From: Lysobacter sp. Root494
GTDB lineage: Bacteria > Pseudomonadota > Gammaproteobacteria > Xanthomonadales > Xanthomonadaceae
Length of the DNA: 64,000 nucleotides
Assembly (NCBI RefSeq): GCF_001427225.1
Contig: NZ_LMFH01000008.1
Location: forward strand, 1 to 64,000
Reading direction: 5' to 3'
Made by a program: the position numbers and the translations under genes. Below are positions 1 to 7,706 of the stretch, piece after piece. Within the stretch, counting starts at the first letter, position 1. Each line of letters begins with the position of its first letter. The notes under the pieces are model-generated. The model was not told the origin of the DNA. It worked only from the letters and a program-made list of their open reading frames with translations, and ran no database searches.

Positions 1-1
1 C

Positions 2-1084
2 TCGGACTACAGCAACTTCGGCGACACGCTCAACAGCAAGTTCGGTTTCCGCTGGAAGCCGATCGACGACCTGATGGTCCGCGGCAACTGGGCCGAAGGC
101 TTCCGCGCTCCGTCGATCTCCGAACTGTTCGCCGGCCTGGGCGATTCGTTCCCGACCATCGCCGACCCCTGCAACCTGGCCTCGTTCCCGAACCTGGACC
201 CGGCCGCGCAGGCGCGCTGCATCGCGCAGGGCGTGCCCGATGGCGGTTACGACCAGGGCAATCCGCAGATCCGCATCAACGTCGGCGGCAACCCCCTTCT
301 GCAACCAGAAACTTCGACCTCCAAGACCCTCGGCATGGTGTACAGCCCGAGCTGGCTGGAAGGATTCGATATCTCGCTGGACTGGTGGCAGATCGAGATG
401 GCCGACACCATCACGGTAGCGGCTGGCCAGACCATTGTTGACAACTGCGTCCGCGAAGGCCTTCCGCAGTACTGCCAGTTGTTCACCCGTAATCCGGGCG
501 GCTCGCTCAATCTGACGTCCGGTCCGGTCAACCAGGGCGACCTGCTGATCGAAGGCTACGACATGACGGTCGGCTACCGCCTGCCGGAAACCGCGTGGGG
601 CAAGTTCAGCTTCACCTGGGACACGACCTACCTGGCCAAGAGCGAAGGTTCGGCAGCTCCGTCCGGAATCGGCGAATACTCGCAGAACAACAACGGCTGG
701 CGCATCCGTTCGAACGTCGCCACGCGTTGGGAGATGGGCGACTGGGGTGCAACCTGGAACGTGCGCTACTACGACGACCAGGACGAGGACTGCCAGGCGT
801 TCGTCGACTACGGCTACTCGTTCCTGTGCTCGGATCCGGATCGCGTGATCGACAACGAAGACGGGGTCCCGACTGCGGCTGCGCAGAACCACATCGGCGC
901 AACCACGTACCACGATGTCAGCGCCTACTGGAATGCTCCGTGGAACGCCAAGATCACCCTCGGTGTGAACAACATCGGGGACAAGGATCCGCCGCGTTCG
1001 GTCCAGGCCTTCGCCAACAGCTTCGACCCGCAGTACGAAGTGCCCGGTCGCTTCTACTACATGCGTTACACGCAGAAGTTCTGA
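2..1084 (+). CDS. TonB-dependent outer-membrane receptor, C-terminal part (start lies off the window)
   Basis: The frame is open from the window edge, so only the last 360 residues are visible; signal peptide, plug and early strands lie upstream. It is a TonB-dependent receptor: a conserved G-F-R-A-P-S-I-S-E-L-F stretch, alternating aromatic beta-strands and a C-terminal phenylalanine (Y-T-Q-K-F), the usual outer-membrane assembly signal, are present. Six cysteines fall in three pairs (D-P-C/A-R-C, D-N-C/Q-Y-C, D-E-D-C/F-L-C) in loop-like segments, which suggests disulfide-stapled extracellular loops. A strong terminator follows, so it ends its transcript. The ligand cannot be read from this piece; sugar or peptide uptake is possible. 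The fold is certain, the substrate unknown. Confidence 0.93.
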   Translation, partial: SDYSNFGDTLNSKFGFRWKPIDDLMVRGNWAEGFRAPSISELFAGLGDSFPTIADPCNLASFPNLDPAAQARCIAQGVPDGGYDQGNPQIRINVGGNPLLQPETSTSKTLGMVYSPSWLEGFDISLDWWQIEMADTITVAAGQTIVDNCVREGLPQYCQLFTRNPGGSLNLTSGPVNQGDLLIEGYDMTVGYRLPETAWGKFSFTWDTTYLAKSEGSAAPSGIGEYSQNNNGWRIRSNVATRWEMGDWGATWNVRYYDDQDEDCQAFVDYGYSFLCSDPDRVIDNEDGVPTAAAQNHIGATTYHDVSAYWNAPWNAKITLGVNNIGDKDPPRSVQAFANSFDPQYEVPGRFYYMRYTQKF

Positions 1085-1107
1085 TCGATGTGCTGGTGAA
1101 GTACCTA

Positions 1108-1137
1108 CTACGGCCCCTCAAGGGGCCGTAGTTTTTT
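1108..1137 (+). terminator. Rho-independent terminator of the TonB receptor gene
   Basis: A perfect inverted repeat (1108-1118 with 1121-1131, or 10 pairs with a 4-base loop) is followed at once by six T residues (1132-1137). It starts 24 bases after the receptor stop codon. It insulates the receptor from the oxygenase gene at 1197, which therefore needs its own promoter; I see no convincing one in 1138-1196. Confidence 0.93.
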
Positions 1138-1196
1138 GGGCTCCAAAGGCGCGCGCTAAACTAGCCTAGCCCTGATGACCGTGCGAGCGAATTCCG

Positions 1197-1862
1197 ATGC
1201 CCTTTGAGATCAATCCTGTTTTCGCAGTCCCCTTTGCCCAGGATTGGATGCCCGATGCAGACAAGGTCAACGCGGAGCTGAAGCGTCTTCTCCTGAACAG
1301 AGAGCGCGAAGGAAGCCGATATGCGAACCCCTATCCTTCGCTGAAACAGCAACCGGGCGTTTTCGAAAGCGACTTCAACCTCTTCTCCTGGCCGGAAAAC
1401 TGCGTTCAGGAGCTACGTCAGTTTTGTTGGGCAACGCTAGGCCGCACTATCCAGCAACTGAATGGTTATGCTTCGGAAGAAATAAAGCGACTGCAGATTT
1501 TCTCGCACACCTGGTACCACGTTACACGGCATGGCGGCTTTACGATCCTGCATACCCATCCGATGGCTTCCTGGTCGGGCGTGTACTGCGTCGATCCTGG
1601 AACGACACCAGAGGACAGGCCCGAATCCGGTGTATTACGGTTCCATAATCCCCACCACTACAGCAATTACTTCCTTGATGCCGGCAACTTGAAGTTGCGC
1701 GCCCCATATCACCATGGGACTTGGAGCGTTGTGTTCAAACCCGGGCAGCTCGTCCTCTTCCCATCGTGGCTACAGCACGAAGTGATGCCGTTCTATGGGA
1801 ACGACGAGCGCATTACCATTGCCTTCAATTGCTGGTTTTCCATGAAAGAGAGCGGACAATAG
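1197..1862 (+). CDS. Putative 2OG-Fe(II) oxygenase, TIGR02466-like
   Basis: 221 residues, cytoplasmic, no signal peptide. It resembles the TIGR02466 / 2OG-FeII_Oxy_5 family: a H-T-H-P motif at 119-122 followed by S-W-S-G-V-Y, then L-F-P-S-W-L-Q-H-E with His194, and R-I-T-I-A-F-N with Arg205. These match the expected iron-binding histidines and the arginine that holds 2-oxoglutarate. The fold hydroxylates or otherwise oxidises a substrate; members often lie near TonB receptors and TPR-sulfotransferases, as here, but their substrates are not known to me. The gene is convergent with the TPR-sulfotransferase gene (23-base gap). Its base composition is low for this genome (27 G+C in the 60 bases from 1441), a sign of recent acquisition. 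Confidence 0.8.
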   Translation: MPFEINPVFAVPFAQDWMPDADKVNAELKRLLLNREREGSRYANPYPSLKQQPGVFESDFNLFSWPENCVQELRQFCWATLGRTIQQLNGYASEEIKRLQIFSHTWYHVTRHGGFTILHTHPMASWSGVYCVDPGTTPEDRPESGVLRFHNPHHYSNYFLDAGNLKLRAPYHHGTWSVVFKPGQLVLFPSWLQHEVMPFYGNDERITIAFNCWFSMKESGQ

Positions 1863-1885
1863 GCGCGGGTGCGGCGGCTTCACAG

Positions 1886-3469
1886 CTAGATAACACCCAG
1901 CTCCGACAAGCGTCCGAGCAGGGGCTGTAGATAACTTTCGTATGGCTTCCAAGCAGCTCCACGGTCCTTGAGGATCCCCTGTCGCACGTGCGCACTACTG
2001 GCAGTGGAAACCGCACCGGTTTCGCGCTCCACCCGCAGCGCATCTGACTCGAACGGCAGCCCACAGAACGCAAATATGTCGCGAGAGACCGGCTCGGTCG
2101 ATGTCACCAGGGCATCGTAGGAAATATCCAGAAGCCGCTCAGGCATCGCTTCGCGCCAATGATGCATCAGGTCCTGATACTGCTTGAAGTGATTCGCGAG
2201 CGCGATCTGGTCGAATGAGTACAACGCTGCATTGGAGAAATAGGTTCGCAGATTGGAAAAGCACGTATCCACAGGGCTGCGAGCCATATGGAGAATGCGT
2301 GCACTCGGCAACGACTTGGCGATGAAGCCGGCATTGACGAAGTTCGGCGGAAGCTTTTCCGTGAGAAATGGTTTTCCTTTGGTGCGCCAGCGGGAGCCTG
2401 CAATAAATCCCCGGCCTATCGAATCGAAATCACACGTCGCAAGGCGCTCTACCGCGGCCATGTCCAGCGCGTGCTGAATCTTGTGGTCGGCGGCAATCTT
2501 GAGCTGCGCGGTGAACGCATACGTTTCACCGCCATCCGCAACCTGACTATGGCCACCCAGTATTCTTTCAAGCAACGTAGTGCCGGAGCGATGCATGCCG
2601 ACGATAAAGATCGGCGTGTATTCATCATGGCGGGATTGCGACGCCACGAACTCCGGCGTGCACAGTGACTTGATCCGCTCGAGGAGTTCCCGTCCCTTTT
2701 TTTCGTCATAAGGATCGATCTTCCGCTTTGCATGGCAACCACGATCGAGTGCCTGCCAGGACTCGTCATGGCGCTTGAGGTCGTGCAACTCATTGTGCAA
2801 GGCGAATGAGAGATAGGCCTCCGTTTCGGTACCGGCTCCGGCTGCATCCAGCTGCCGTCGAATCCGGTCCACGTGGTTGTCTGCTTCCGACCATTTACGG
2901 AGCCTCGACAGAACCCAATGCGATTGAGCGAAGGATGGGAGCAGTCGGATGCTGTTTTCCAGCTCGGCTTCTGCCTCTTCCATACGTCCAAGGAACATGA
3001 GCACAGTGCCGCGGAGATAATGCGGCTGAGCGCCTCGGGGGTCGAGCACGACGGCCTGGGTTACCAGCTGCAATGCGAGCTCCTGGTCACCAACGGAACT
3101 CACCATCAGCGCCATCTCGGTGAGCATCCTTGGATCGGCACGACGTACGAATCCACTCTGCCGAACGAGGTCGAGCAACAATTCCGCCTCGTGAAAAGTA
3201 CGTAGCTTCCTTCCAAGCTCAAGAACCAAGCCCGGATGATCGTTGGCGAGCTTCATCGCCGCAAGGAGACTATTCCGTGCAGCACGGTAGGAATCCAACT
3301 GCAACAACGCACTGGTCGACTTCAGCAACGCGGGGAGATGACCTGGATCGCGCGCAACTATTGCGGCAAACGCATCCGCCGCCTCACGCCAGCGCTTGCC
3401 TGTAGTTGCAGCCTCTCCCCGCGACCACAGCCTTTGGATCTCCTGTTGCACGGAAGCTTGCTTGATCAT
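1886..3469 (-). CDS. TPR-repeat sulfotransferase
   Basis: 527 residues in two parts. Residues about 10-250 are helical tetratricopeptide repeats. Residues about 285-527 are a PAPS-dependent sulfotransferase: the 5'-phosphosulfate loop G-M-H-R-S-G-T-T at 291-298, an E-K-L-P motif at 371-374, and the 3'-phosphate motif R-S-P-V-D at 397-401 with Ser405. This layout is that of TPR-sulfotransferases related to tyrosylprotein sulfotransferases; the TPR part probably binds a protein or peptide. No signal peptide, so it should act in the cytoplasm. Its ATG overlaps the TGA of the upstream sulfotransferase-like gene (ATGA), so the two are translationally coupled. The sulfated substrate is unknown. G+C is locally low (30 of 60 bases from 2221). 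Confidence 0.86.
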   Translation of the reverse strand: MIKQASVQQEIQRLWSRGEAATTGKRWREAADAFAAIVARDPGHLPALLKSTSALLQLDSYRAARNSLLAAMKLANDHPGLVLELGRKLRTFHEAELLLDLVRQSGFVRRADPRMLTEMALMVSSVGDQELALQLVTQAVVLDPRGAQPHYLRGTVLMFLGRMEEAEAELENSIRLLPSFAQSHWVLSRLRKWSEADNHVDRIRRQLDAAGAGTETEAYLSFALHNELHDLKRHDESWQALDRGCHAKRKIDPYDEKKGRELLERIKSLCTPEFVASQSRHDEYTPIFIVGMHRSGTTLLERILGGHSQVADGGETYAFTAQLKIAADHKIQHALDMAAVERLATCDFDSIGRGFIAGSRWRTKGKPFLTEKLPPNFVNAGFIAKSLPSARILHMARSPVDTCFSNLRTYFSNAALYSFDQIALANHFKQYQDLMHHWREAMPERLLDISYDALVTSTEPVSRDIFAFCGLPFESDALRVERETGAVSTASSAHVRQGILKDRGAAWKPYESYLQPLLGRLSELGVI

Positions 3470-4479
3470 GCGACTTGGTCACCTGCATCGCGCGCCAGGG
3501 CGCGCATGAATGGGAGCACATGTTTGTCCGCCCATATGCGAGCACGGCGCAGCTCCTCGGAAAAACTTCGCTCTACAAGACGCACCTCTTCCAGTCGCTG
3601 GGAAACGCTGTAGGAAGCGTGTGTAGCCTTGGCGTTCCGACGACCTTCATTGGCGCAGCGACTGGCGAGCTCCTTTGCCGGAACGTCAAGCGACAGCCAT
3701 GCAGCTGTATTTTCGGCCGTCGCAAGGAGATCTTCCAAGAGGACCTGCATGCCAATAACTCGGACTCGTGAGCTGTGCGCTGCATCCACGATGTCAGCGA
3801 TCAGCTCCCGCTGCGCAGCCCACTGCAGGACCGCAGCGCACAACAGATCCGGAGGATCGAACGCGGGTGCTGGCAAACGCGCATGAAACCCCGATGCTCG
3901 CATTGCCCGCTCGACCAACTGTGGAATTTTTGCCTGCGATTCAAGCGTCTTCTTCAGGTTGGAAACAAGGAAATCATCCAGGTCCGAAATCAATATCACT
4001 GCCCGGCTTCGCGGCGATAGCCGCAGCAGGTCGGATGCAATATTCAACGCTGCATGCGTTGGTTTGACGACGACAGCGCCTTTCCGGTGCCATGCACGGG
4101 AGAGCAGCCCGACAACCTGCGGCGCCAACGCTTCGATTGACTCGCCTTCATGCCGCGAGTCGCCGAGCCGACGGAGCACCAGGGGTTCGCGAAGGCAAAC
4201 CGAATATGGCGGCACATGAAGCACACGCGCCAACAACGTGGAACCACAGAATGATGTATGGAAGAGCCAGGACAACTGGTTGGATAGTTCTACTTCTCCA
4301 ACCTCGTCGGCGGAGATTGCTACTGCATCTGAAACCGCAGTATCGATCCGAGTATCAAGGAAGCTCGAGGTTTCGAGAACGGCGTCCTCTACGCGGAGGA
4401 ATCCATAACGGCGCTCCCGGACCCGGAGATCCATGGGAAACCAATGGGCATCTGAAAGGTCGACCGTGGACGGATTCAC
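3466..4479 (-). CDS. Divergent sulfotransferase-like P-loop protein
   Basis: 337 residues, GTG start chosen because it overlaps the stop of the upstream oxygenase (GTGA). A P-loop-like motif H-T-S-F-C-G-S-T-L-L-A-R lies at 74-85, followed by R-E-P at 97-99 and later K-P-T-H, an order seen in sulfotransferase-fold proteins. The place where the 3'-phosphate motif should begin with Arg reads S-D-L-D-D-F-L-V-S-N, so a key PAPS contact is altered or absent. It may be a second sulfotransferase with unusual donor binding, or a non-catalytic partner of the TPR-sulfotransferase to which it is coupled. No signal peptide or membrane segment. Assignment rests on the P-loop and the context; no close named family is recognised. 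Confidence 0.6.
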   Translation of the reverse strand: MNPSTVDLSDAHWFPMDLRVRERRYGFLRVEDAVLETSSFLDTRIDTAVSDAVAISADEVGEVELSNQLSWLFHTSFCGSTLLARVLHVPPYSVCLREPLVLRRLGDSRHEGESIEALAPQVVGLLSRAWHRKGAVVVKPTHAALNIASDLLRLSPRSRAVILISDLDDFLVSNLKKTLESQAKIPQLVERAMRASGFHARLPAPAFDPPDLLCAAVLQWAAQRELIADIVDAAHSSRVRVIGMQVLLEDLLATAENTAAWLSLDVPAKELASRCANEGRRNAKATHASYSVSQRLEEVRLVERSFSEELRRARIWADKHVLPFMRALARDAGDQVA

Positions 4480-5054
4480 GAAGCCGCAACGCGTTCAAAC
4501 TTGATCGCGAAAGTGTAACGAGGCGCGTAACAGATCCGGTTTGGCGGCCTGCCAACGTGCTTGATCGCGCCGTCGAAGACGACCAGCCTGCCCGGCCGTG
4601 GCCGCACGGCGCAAGCGATTTCTTCCTGCGCGTCATAGAACATCGTCTCTCCGCCCCATTCGACGTCCCAACGCTCGCAGAAATACCAGAGCGCCGTCAG
4701 ATCGTGCTGTTCGGGCAAGCAATCCGTGTGGGTGAAGAGCATGTCCCCGTAACTGGCCACGTTGGTGTACGCGCGATAGGGGCGGTACGCAATTCCTGCG
4801 GGCGTGAATGTCACAACGGCGCGTTGAGTGATTTCGAAAATTGGCTGTCGAACAAGCCCCTCGAGTTTCACTTCCGTAGCCCAATGCTTGTATTCAGCCG
4901 TTTCGGGCCGAGCTATTTCCGAGCGGGTGAACGCCGCCTTCGACAATCCCTGCACATAGTCGGCGACGTTGGGCAGCAGCCCGTCGAATACCCGAATCGG
5001 GCGCCCGTCCACCATCATTTCATGGCTCGGCGCCGGCACGCTCGTCATGTTCAT
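4476..5054 (-). CDS. 2OG-Fe(II) oxygenase, prolyl-4-hydroxylase-like
   Basis: 192 residues. The double-stranded beta-helix oxygenase signature is complete: H-T-D at 109-111 (first two iron ligands), K-H-V-G with His166 (third ligand) and R-Y-T-F-A with Arg179 (2-oxoglutarate contact). It is of a different subfamily from the oxygenase at 1197. Likely a hydroxylase of a protein, peptide or small-molecule side chain; substrate unknown. ATG at 5054 is preferred; ATG at 5048 (M-T-S-V-P) is a close alternative. It begins 4 bases after the pckG stop and overlaps the next gene by 4, so it appears to be read on the pckG transcript and to start a coupled run of three modification genes. Confidence 0.82.
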   Translation of the reverse strand: MNMTSVPAPSHEMMVDGRPIRVFDGLLPNVADYVQGLSKAAFTRSEIARPETAEYKHWATEVKLEGLVRQPIFEITQRAVVTFTPAGIAYRPYRAYTNVASYGDMLFTHTDCLPEQHDLTALWYFCERWDVEWGGETMFYDAQEEIACAVRPRPGRLVVFDGAIKHVGRPPNRICYAPRYTFAIKFERVAAS

Positions 5055-5058
5055 TGGC

Positions 5059-6849
5059 TCAGTTCAATGCCTCTGTAATGCGCTGCTGCTCTTTGCGCAG
5101 CAGCTGCGGCATTCGCGGCCCGTACCCATCCAGGTACTCGCCGATGCTTTCGAATTCGGCACGCCAGCCTGCCTGGTCGAAGCCGAACAGCTTGTCCCTA
5201 GCTTCATTGCCGAACTCCAGACCCGCAACATTGAGATCCTCGACATTCGGCAGGTTGCCGATTGGTGTTTCCTGCGCGCCGGCCTCGCCCGTCACGCGCT
5301 TGATCATCCACTCGAGCACGCGCAGGTTGTCGCCGAAGCCCGGCCACAGGAACCTGCCGTCGTCGCCCTTGCGGAACCAGTTGACGTGGAAGATCTTCGG
5401 CAGCTTCGCGCCAGGCTTGTCGAACGAGAGCCAATGGCTGAAGTAGTCGGCGAAGTTGTACCCGCAGAACGGTTTCATCGCCATCGGGTCGCGGCGCATC
5501 ACGCCAACGGCACCAGTGGCTGCCGCTGTAGTTTCCGAACCCATTGCGGCGCCGACGAGCACGCCATGCGCCCAGTCGCGCGCCTCGAACACCAGCGGCA
5601 CCAGCGAGGCGCGACGGCCTCCGAAGACGATCGCGCTGATCGGCACGCCCTGCGGATCCTCCGCTTTCGGCGAATACGACGGGCATTGCTTCGCGCTCAC
5701 GGTAAAGCGTGAATTCGGATGCGCTGCGGGTGTTCCCTTGCTGAAATCGTAGTCATTTCCGCGCCAGTCAATGGCGGGTTCGCGCTTGTCCAGGCCTTCC
5801 CACCACGGTTGGTTGTCGCCTGTGACGGCGACGTTGGTGAAGATGGTGTCGTGTTGGATGGTCTTGAGCGCGTTCGGGTTCGACGTTTGCGACGTCCCAG
5901 GCGCAACACCGAAGAAGCCCGCTTCCGGATTGATGGCGTATAGACGCCCGTCGGCACCAGGACGCATCCAGCAGATGTCGTCGCCGATGGTCCACACCTT
6001 CCAGCCGTCCTTGCGGTAACCCTCCGGCGGAATGAGCATCGCCAGGTTGGTCTTGCCGCACGCAGACGGGAATGCCGCGGCGATGTAGTGCGTTTCGCCC
6101 TGCGGATTTTCGAGACCGAGGATCAGCATGTGCTCGGCGAGCCAGCCTTCCGACTTCGCCTGATACGAGGCGATGCGCAGTGCGTGGCACTTCTTGCCGA
6201 GCAGTGCATTGCCGCCGTAACCGGAGCCATACGACTTGATCGTCAGCTCTTCCGGGAAATGCATGATGAAGCGGCGGTTCGGGTCGAGCTCGCCGATCGA
6301 ATGCAGGCCCTTGACGAACGAACCCTCGCGCTCGATGCGTGCGAGCGACGGCGCACCCATGCGCGTCATGATCCGCATGTTGGCGACCACGTACGGGGAA
6401 TCGGTGATTTCGACGCCGCAGCGCGACAGCGGCGAATCGATCGGCCCCATGCAGTACGGAATCACGTACATGGTGCGGCCAGCCATGCAGCCGTCGAAGA
6501 GCGCATCCATCTTCGCGTGGCCGTCCGCCGGCGGCATCCAGTGATTGTTCGGACCGGCGTCATCCTGCTGCGGCGTGCAGACAAAGGTGAGGTGCTCGAC
6601 GCGCGCGACGTCGTCCGGATGCGAGCGATGCAGCCAGCTGCGCGGATGGGTTTCCGTGTTGAGCCTGATGAGTGTCCCGTCAGCTTCCATCTGCGCGATG
6701 AGTGCGTCGTTTTCCGCATCGCTGCCGTCGCACCAGTGGATCGAGTCCGGCCTGGTCAGCGCAGCGACTTCCGCGACCCATGCATTCAGTGCAGCAAGTT
6801 TGCTTCGTCCGGCGTCCTTGGCCGGAGCGTTCTGCGACAGCTTGTTCAT
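5059..6849 (-). CDS. pckG: Phosphoenolpyruvate carboxykinase (GTP)
   Basis: 596 residues, the usual length of the GTP-dependent family. It converts oxaloacetate plus GTP to phosphoenolpyruvate, the first committed step of gluconeogenesis, in the cytoplasm. The nucleotide-binding P-loop S-A-C-G-K-T-N lies at 262-268, with metal-binding G-D-D at 289-291 and the R-C-G-V-E-I-T-D segment near 143. The start is M-N-K-L at 6849; the frame stays open upstream across tetR, but that part is antisense or out-of-frame to tetR and is not PEPCK. It follows tetR by 11 bases and precedes an oxygenase gene by 4, so tetR, pckG and the cassette may be one operon. Confidence 0.96.
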   Translation of the reverse strand: MNKLSQNAPAKDAGRSKLAALNAWVAEVAALTRPDSIHWCDGSDAENDALIAQMEADGTLIRLNTETHPRSWLHRSHPDDVARVEHLTFVCTPQQDDAGPNNHWMPPADGHAKMDALFDGCMAGRTMYVIPYCMGPIDSPLSRCGVEITDSPYVVANMRIMTRMGAPSLARIEREGSFVKGLHSIGELDPNRRFIMHFPEELTIKSYGSGYGGNALLGKKCHALRIASYQAKSEGWLAEHMLILGLENPQGETHYIAAAFPSACGKTNLAMLIPPEGYRKDGWKVWTIGDDICWMRPGADGRLYAINPEAGFFGVAPGTSQTSNPNALKTIQHDTIFTNVAVTGDNQPWWEGLDKREPAIDWRGNDYDFSKGTPAAHPNSRFTVSAKQCPSYSPKAEDPQGVPISAIVFGGRRASLVPLVFEARDWAHGVLVGAAMGSETTAAATGAVGVMRRDPMAMKPFCGYNFADYFSHWLSFDKPGAKLPKIFHVNWFRKGDDGRFLWPGFGDNLRVLEWMIKRVTGEAGAQETPIGNLPNVEDLNVAGLEFGNEARDKLFGFDQAGWRAEFESIGEYLDGYGPRMPQLLRKEQQRITEALN

Positions 6850-6860
6850 CGATGAAGCCT

Positions 6861-7472
6861 TTACGGATTGGGAATCAGGGTAGCGGCCATGTGCTCGACA
6901 TAGGCCTCGAATTCGTCGTGCTGCATTCGCGTCTGGTGCAGCTGCAGGTTCAGCTGCAGGAAGCCGACATAGGCGGAATACAGCAGCTGGGCGCGATGGC
7001 GGGCATCGGTCCGGGAGAGCCCGGCCTGGCGGAACGAAGCAGTGAGGTAATCGAGGCGGCGCTCGGAAACGCGGCCGATCACCGGCTGCACCGCCGGATG
7101 GTCCATGGCCTTGATCAGTTCGGAATAGACGACGTGCGACTTGTATTCGTGCGCGACCAGGTTGAACAACGCGCGCAGGCGCGCGCGCGGATCGTTGATC
7201 GGCTCGAGTTCGCCGAACAGCAGGTCCTGCTCCATCTTCTCCCAGCGCTCGAGCGCGGCCACGAGCAGGGCTTCGCGCGAGGGGAAGTGCCAATAGAAGC
7301 TGCCCTTGGTGACGCCGAGGCGGCGGGCGAGCGGCTCGACCGCCACGGCGGCCACGCCCTGTTCGGAGATCAAGTCCAATGCCGCGGAAGCCCAGTCGTC
7401 AGCGCTCAGGCGCCCGGTGCGTTCCTTGGGATCGGTCTTGGAGGGCTCGGGCTTCGCGGCGGTGGTCATCAT
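6861..7472 (-). CDS. TetR/AcrR-family transcriptional regulator
   Basis: 203 residues. The N-terminal DNA-binding helix-turn-helix lies at about 25-70, with the typical L-G-V-T-K-G-S-F-Y-W-H-F recognition region; the rest is an all-helical ligand-binding domain. It is divergent from fadE and directly upstream of pckG. By position it probably represses fadE (and itself), released by an acyl-CoA or fatty acid, like other TetR regulators of beta-oxidation; this is inference. Two shared A-A-C-C-A-T-A-C words lie in the intergenic region, one over the fadE -10 box. ATG at 7472 or the next codon (7469) are both possible starts. Confidence 0.9.
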   Translation of the reverse strand: MMTTAAKPEPSKTDPKERTGRLSADDWASAALDLISEQGVAAVAVEPLARRLGVTKGSFYWHFPSREALLVAALERWEKMEQDLLFGELEPINDPRARLRALFNLVAHEYKSHVVYSELIKAMDHPAVQPVIGRVSERRLDYLTASFRQAGLSRTDARHRAQLLYSAYVGFLQLNLQLHQTRMQHDEFEAYVEHMAATLIPNP

Positions 7473-7483
7473 CGTGACAGTTT

Positions 7484-7590
7484 AACCATACGGTGGCGAC
7501 TGTGACAGTACGCACGGGCCCGTCAAAGCTGCCGACGGGGCACGGTTGACAGACATTCGGCTGGCAACCATACTCGGCCGTATGTTTAGC
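7484..7590. promoter_or_regulatory. fadE promoter with candidate TetR operators
   Basis: On the plus strand TTGACA (7546-7551) and CATACT (7569-7574) are separated by 17 bases, a good sigma-70 promoter for fadE. An inverted repeat CATAC-(6)-GTATG (7569-7573 and 7580-7584), extended outward by A-T pairs, covers the -10 box. The word AACCATAC recurs at 7484-7491, close to the tetR start. A TetR dimer bound at the inverted repeat would block fadE, and the half-site could serve autoregulation. The promoter is seen directly; the operator role is inferred. Confidence 0.5.
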
Positions 7591-7706
7591 GTTTCATGCC
7601 ACTGTTTGAATCCGCATCCGGTGGACTGCGGGTCCCGGACAAGTGGCCGGGCGCGAACTAACCTTACCGCCAGCCCGTCAACGCCACGTCGCGTCGGAGC
7701 GTTCCC

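Noticed and set aside
6850-7293. N-terminal extension of pckG to 744 residues
   Set aside because: The extra 148 residues run over tetR in another frame and are Arg/Pro/Ala-rich without any family similarity. The start at 6849 gives the usual PEPCK length.
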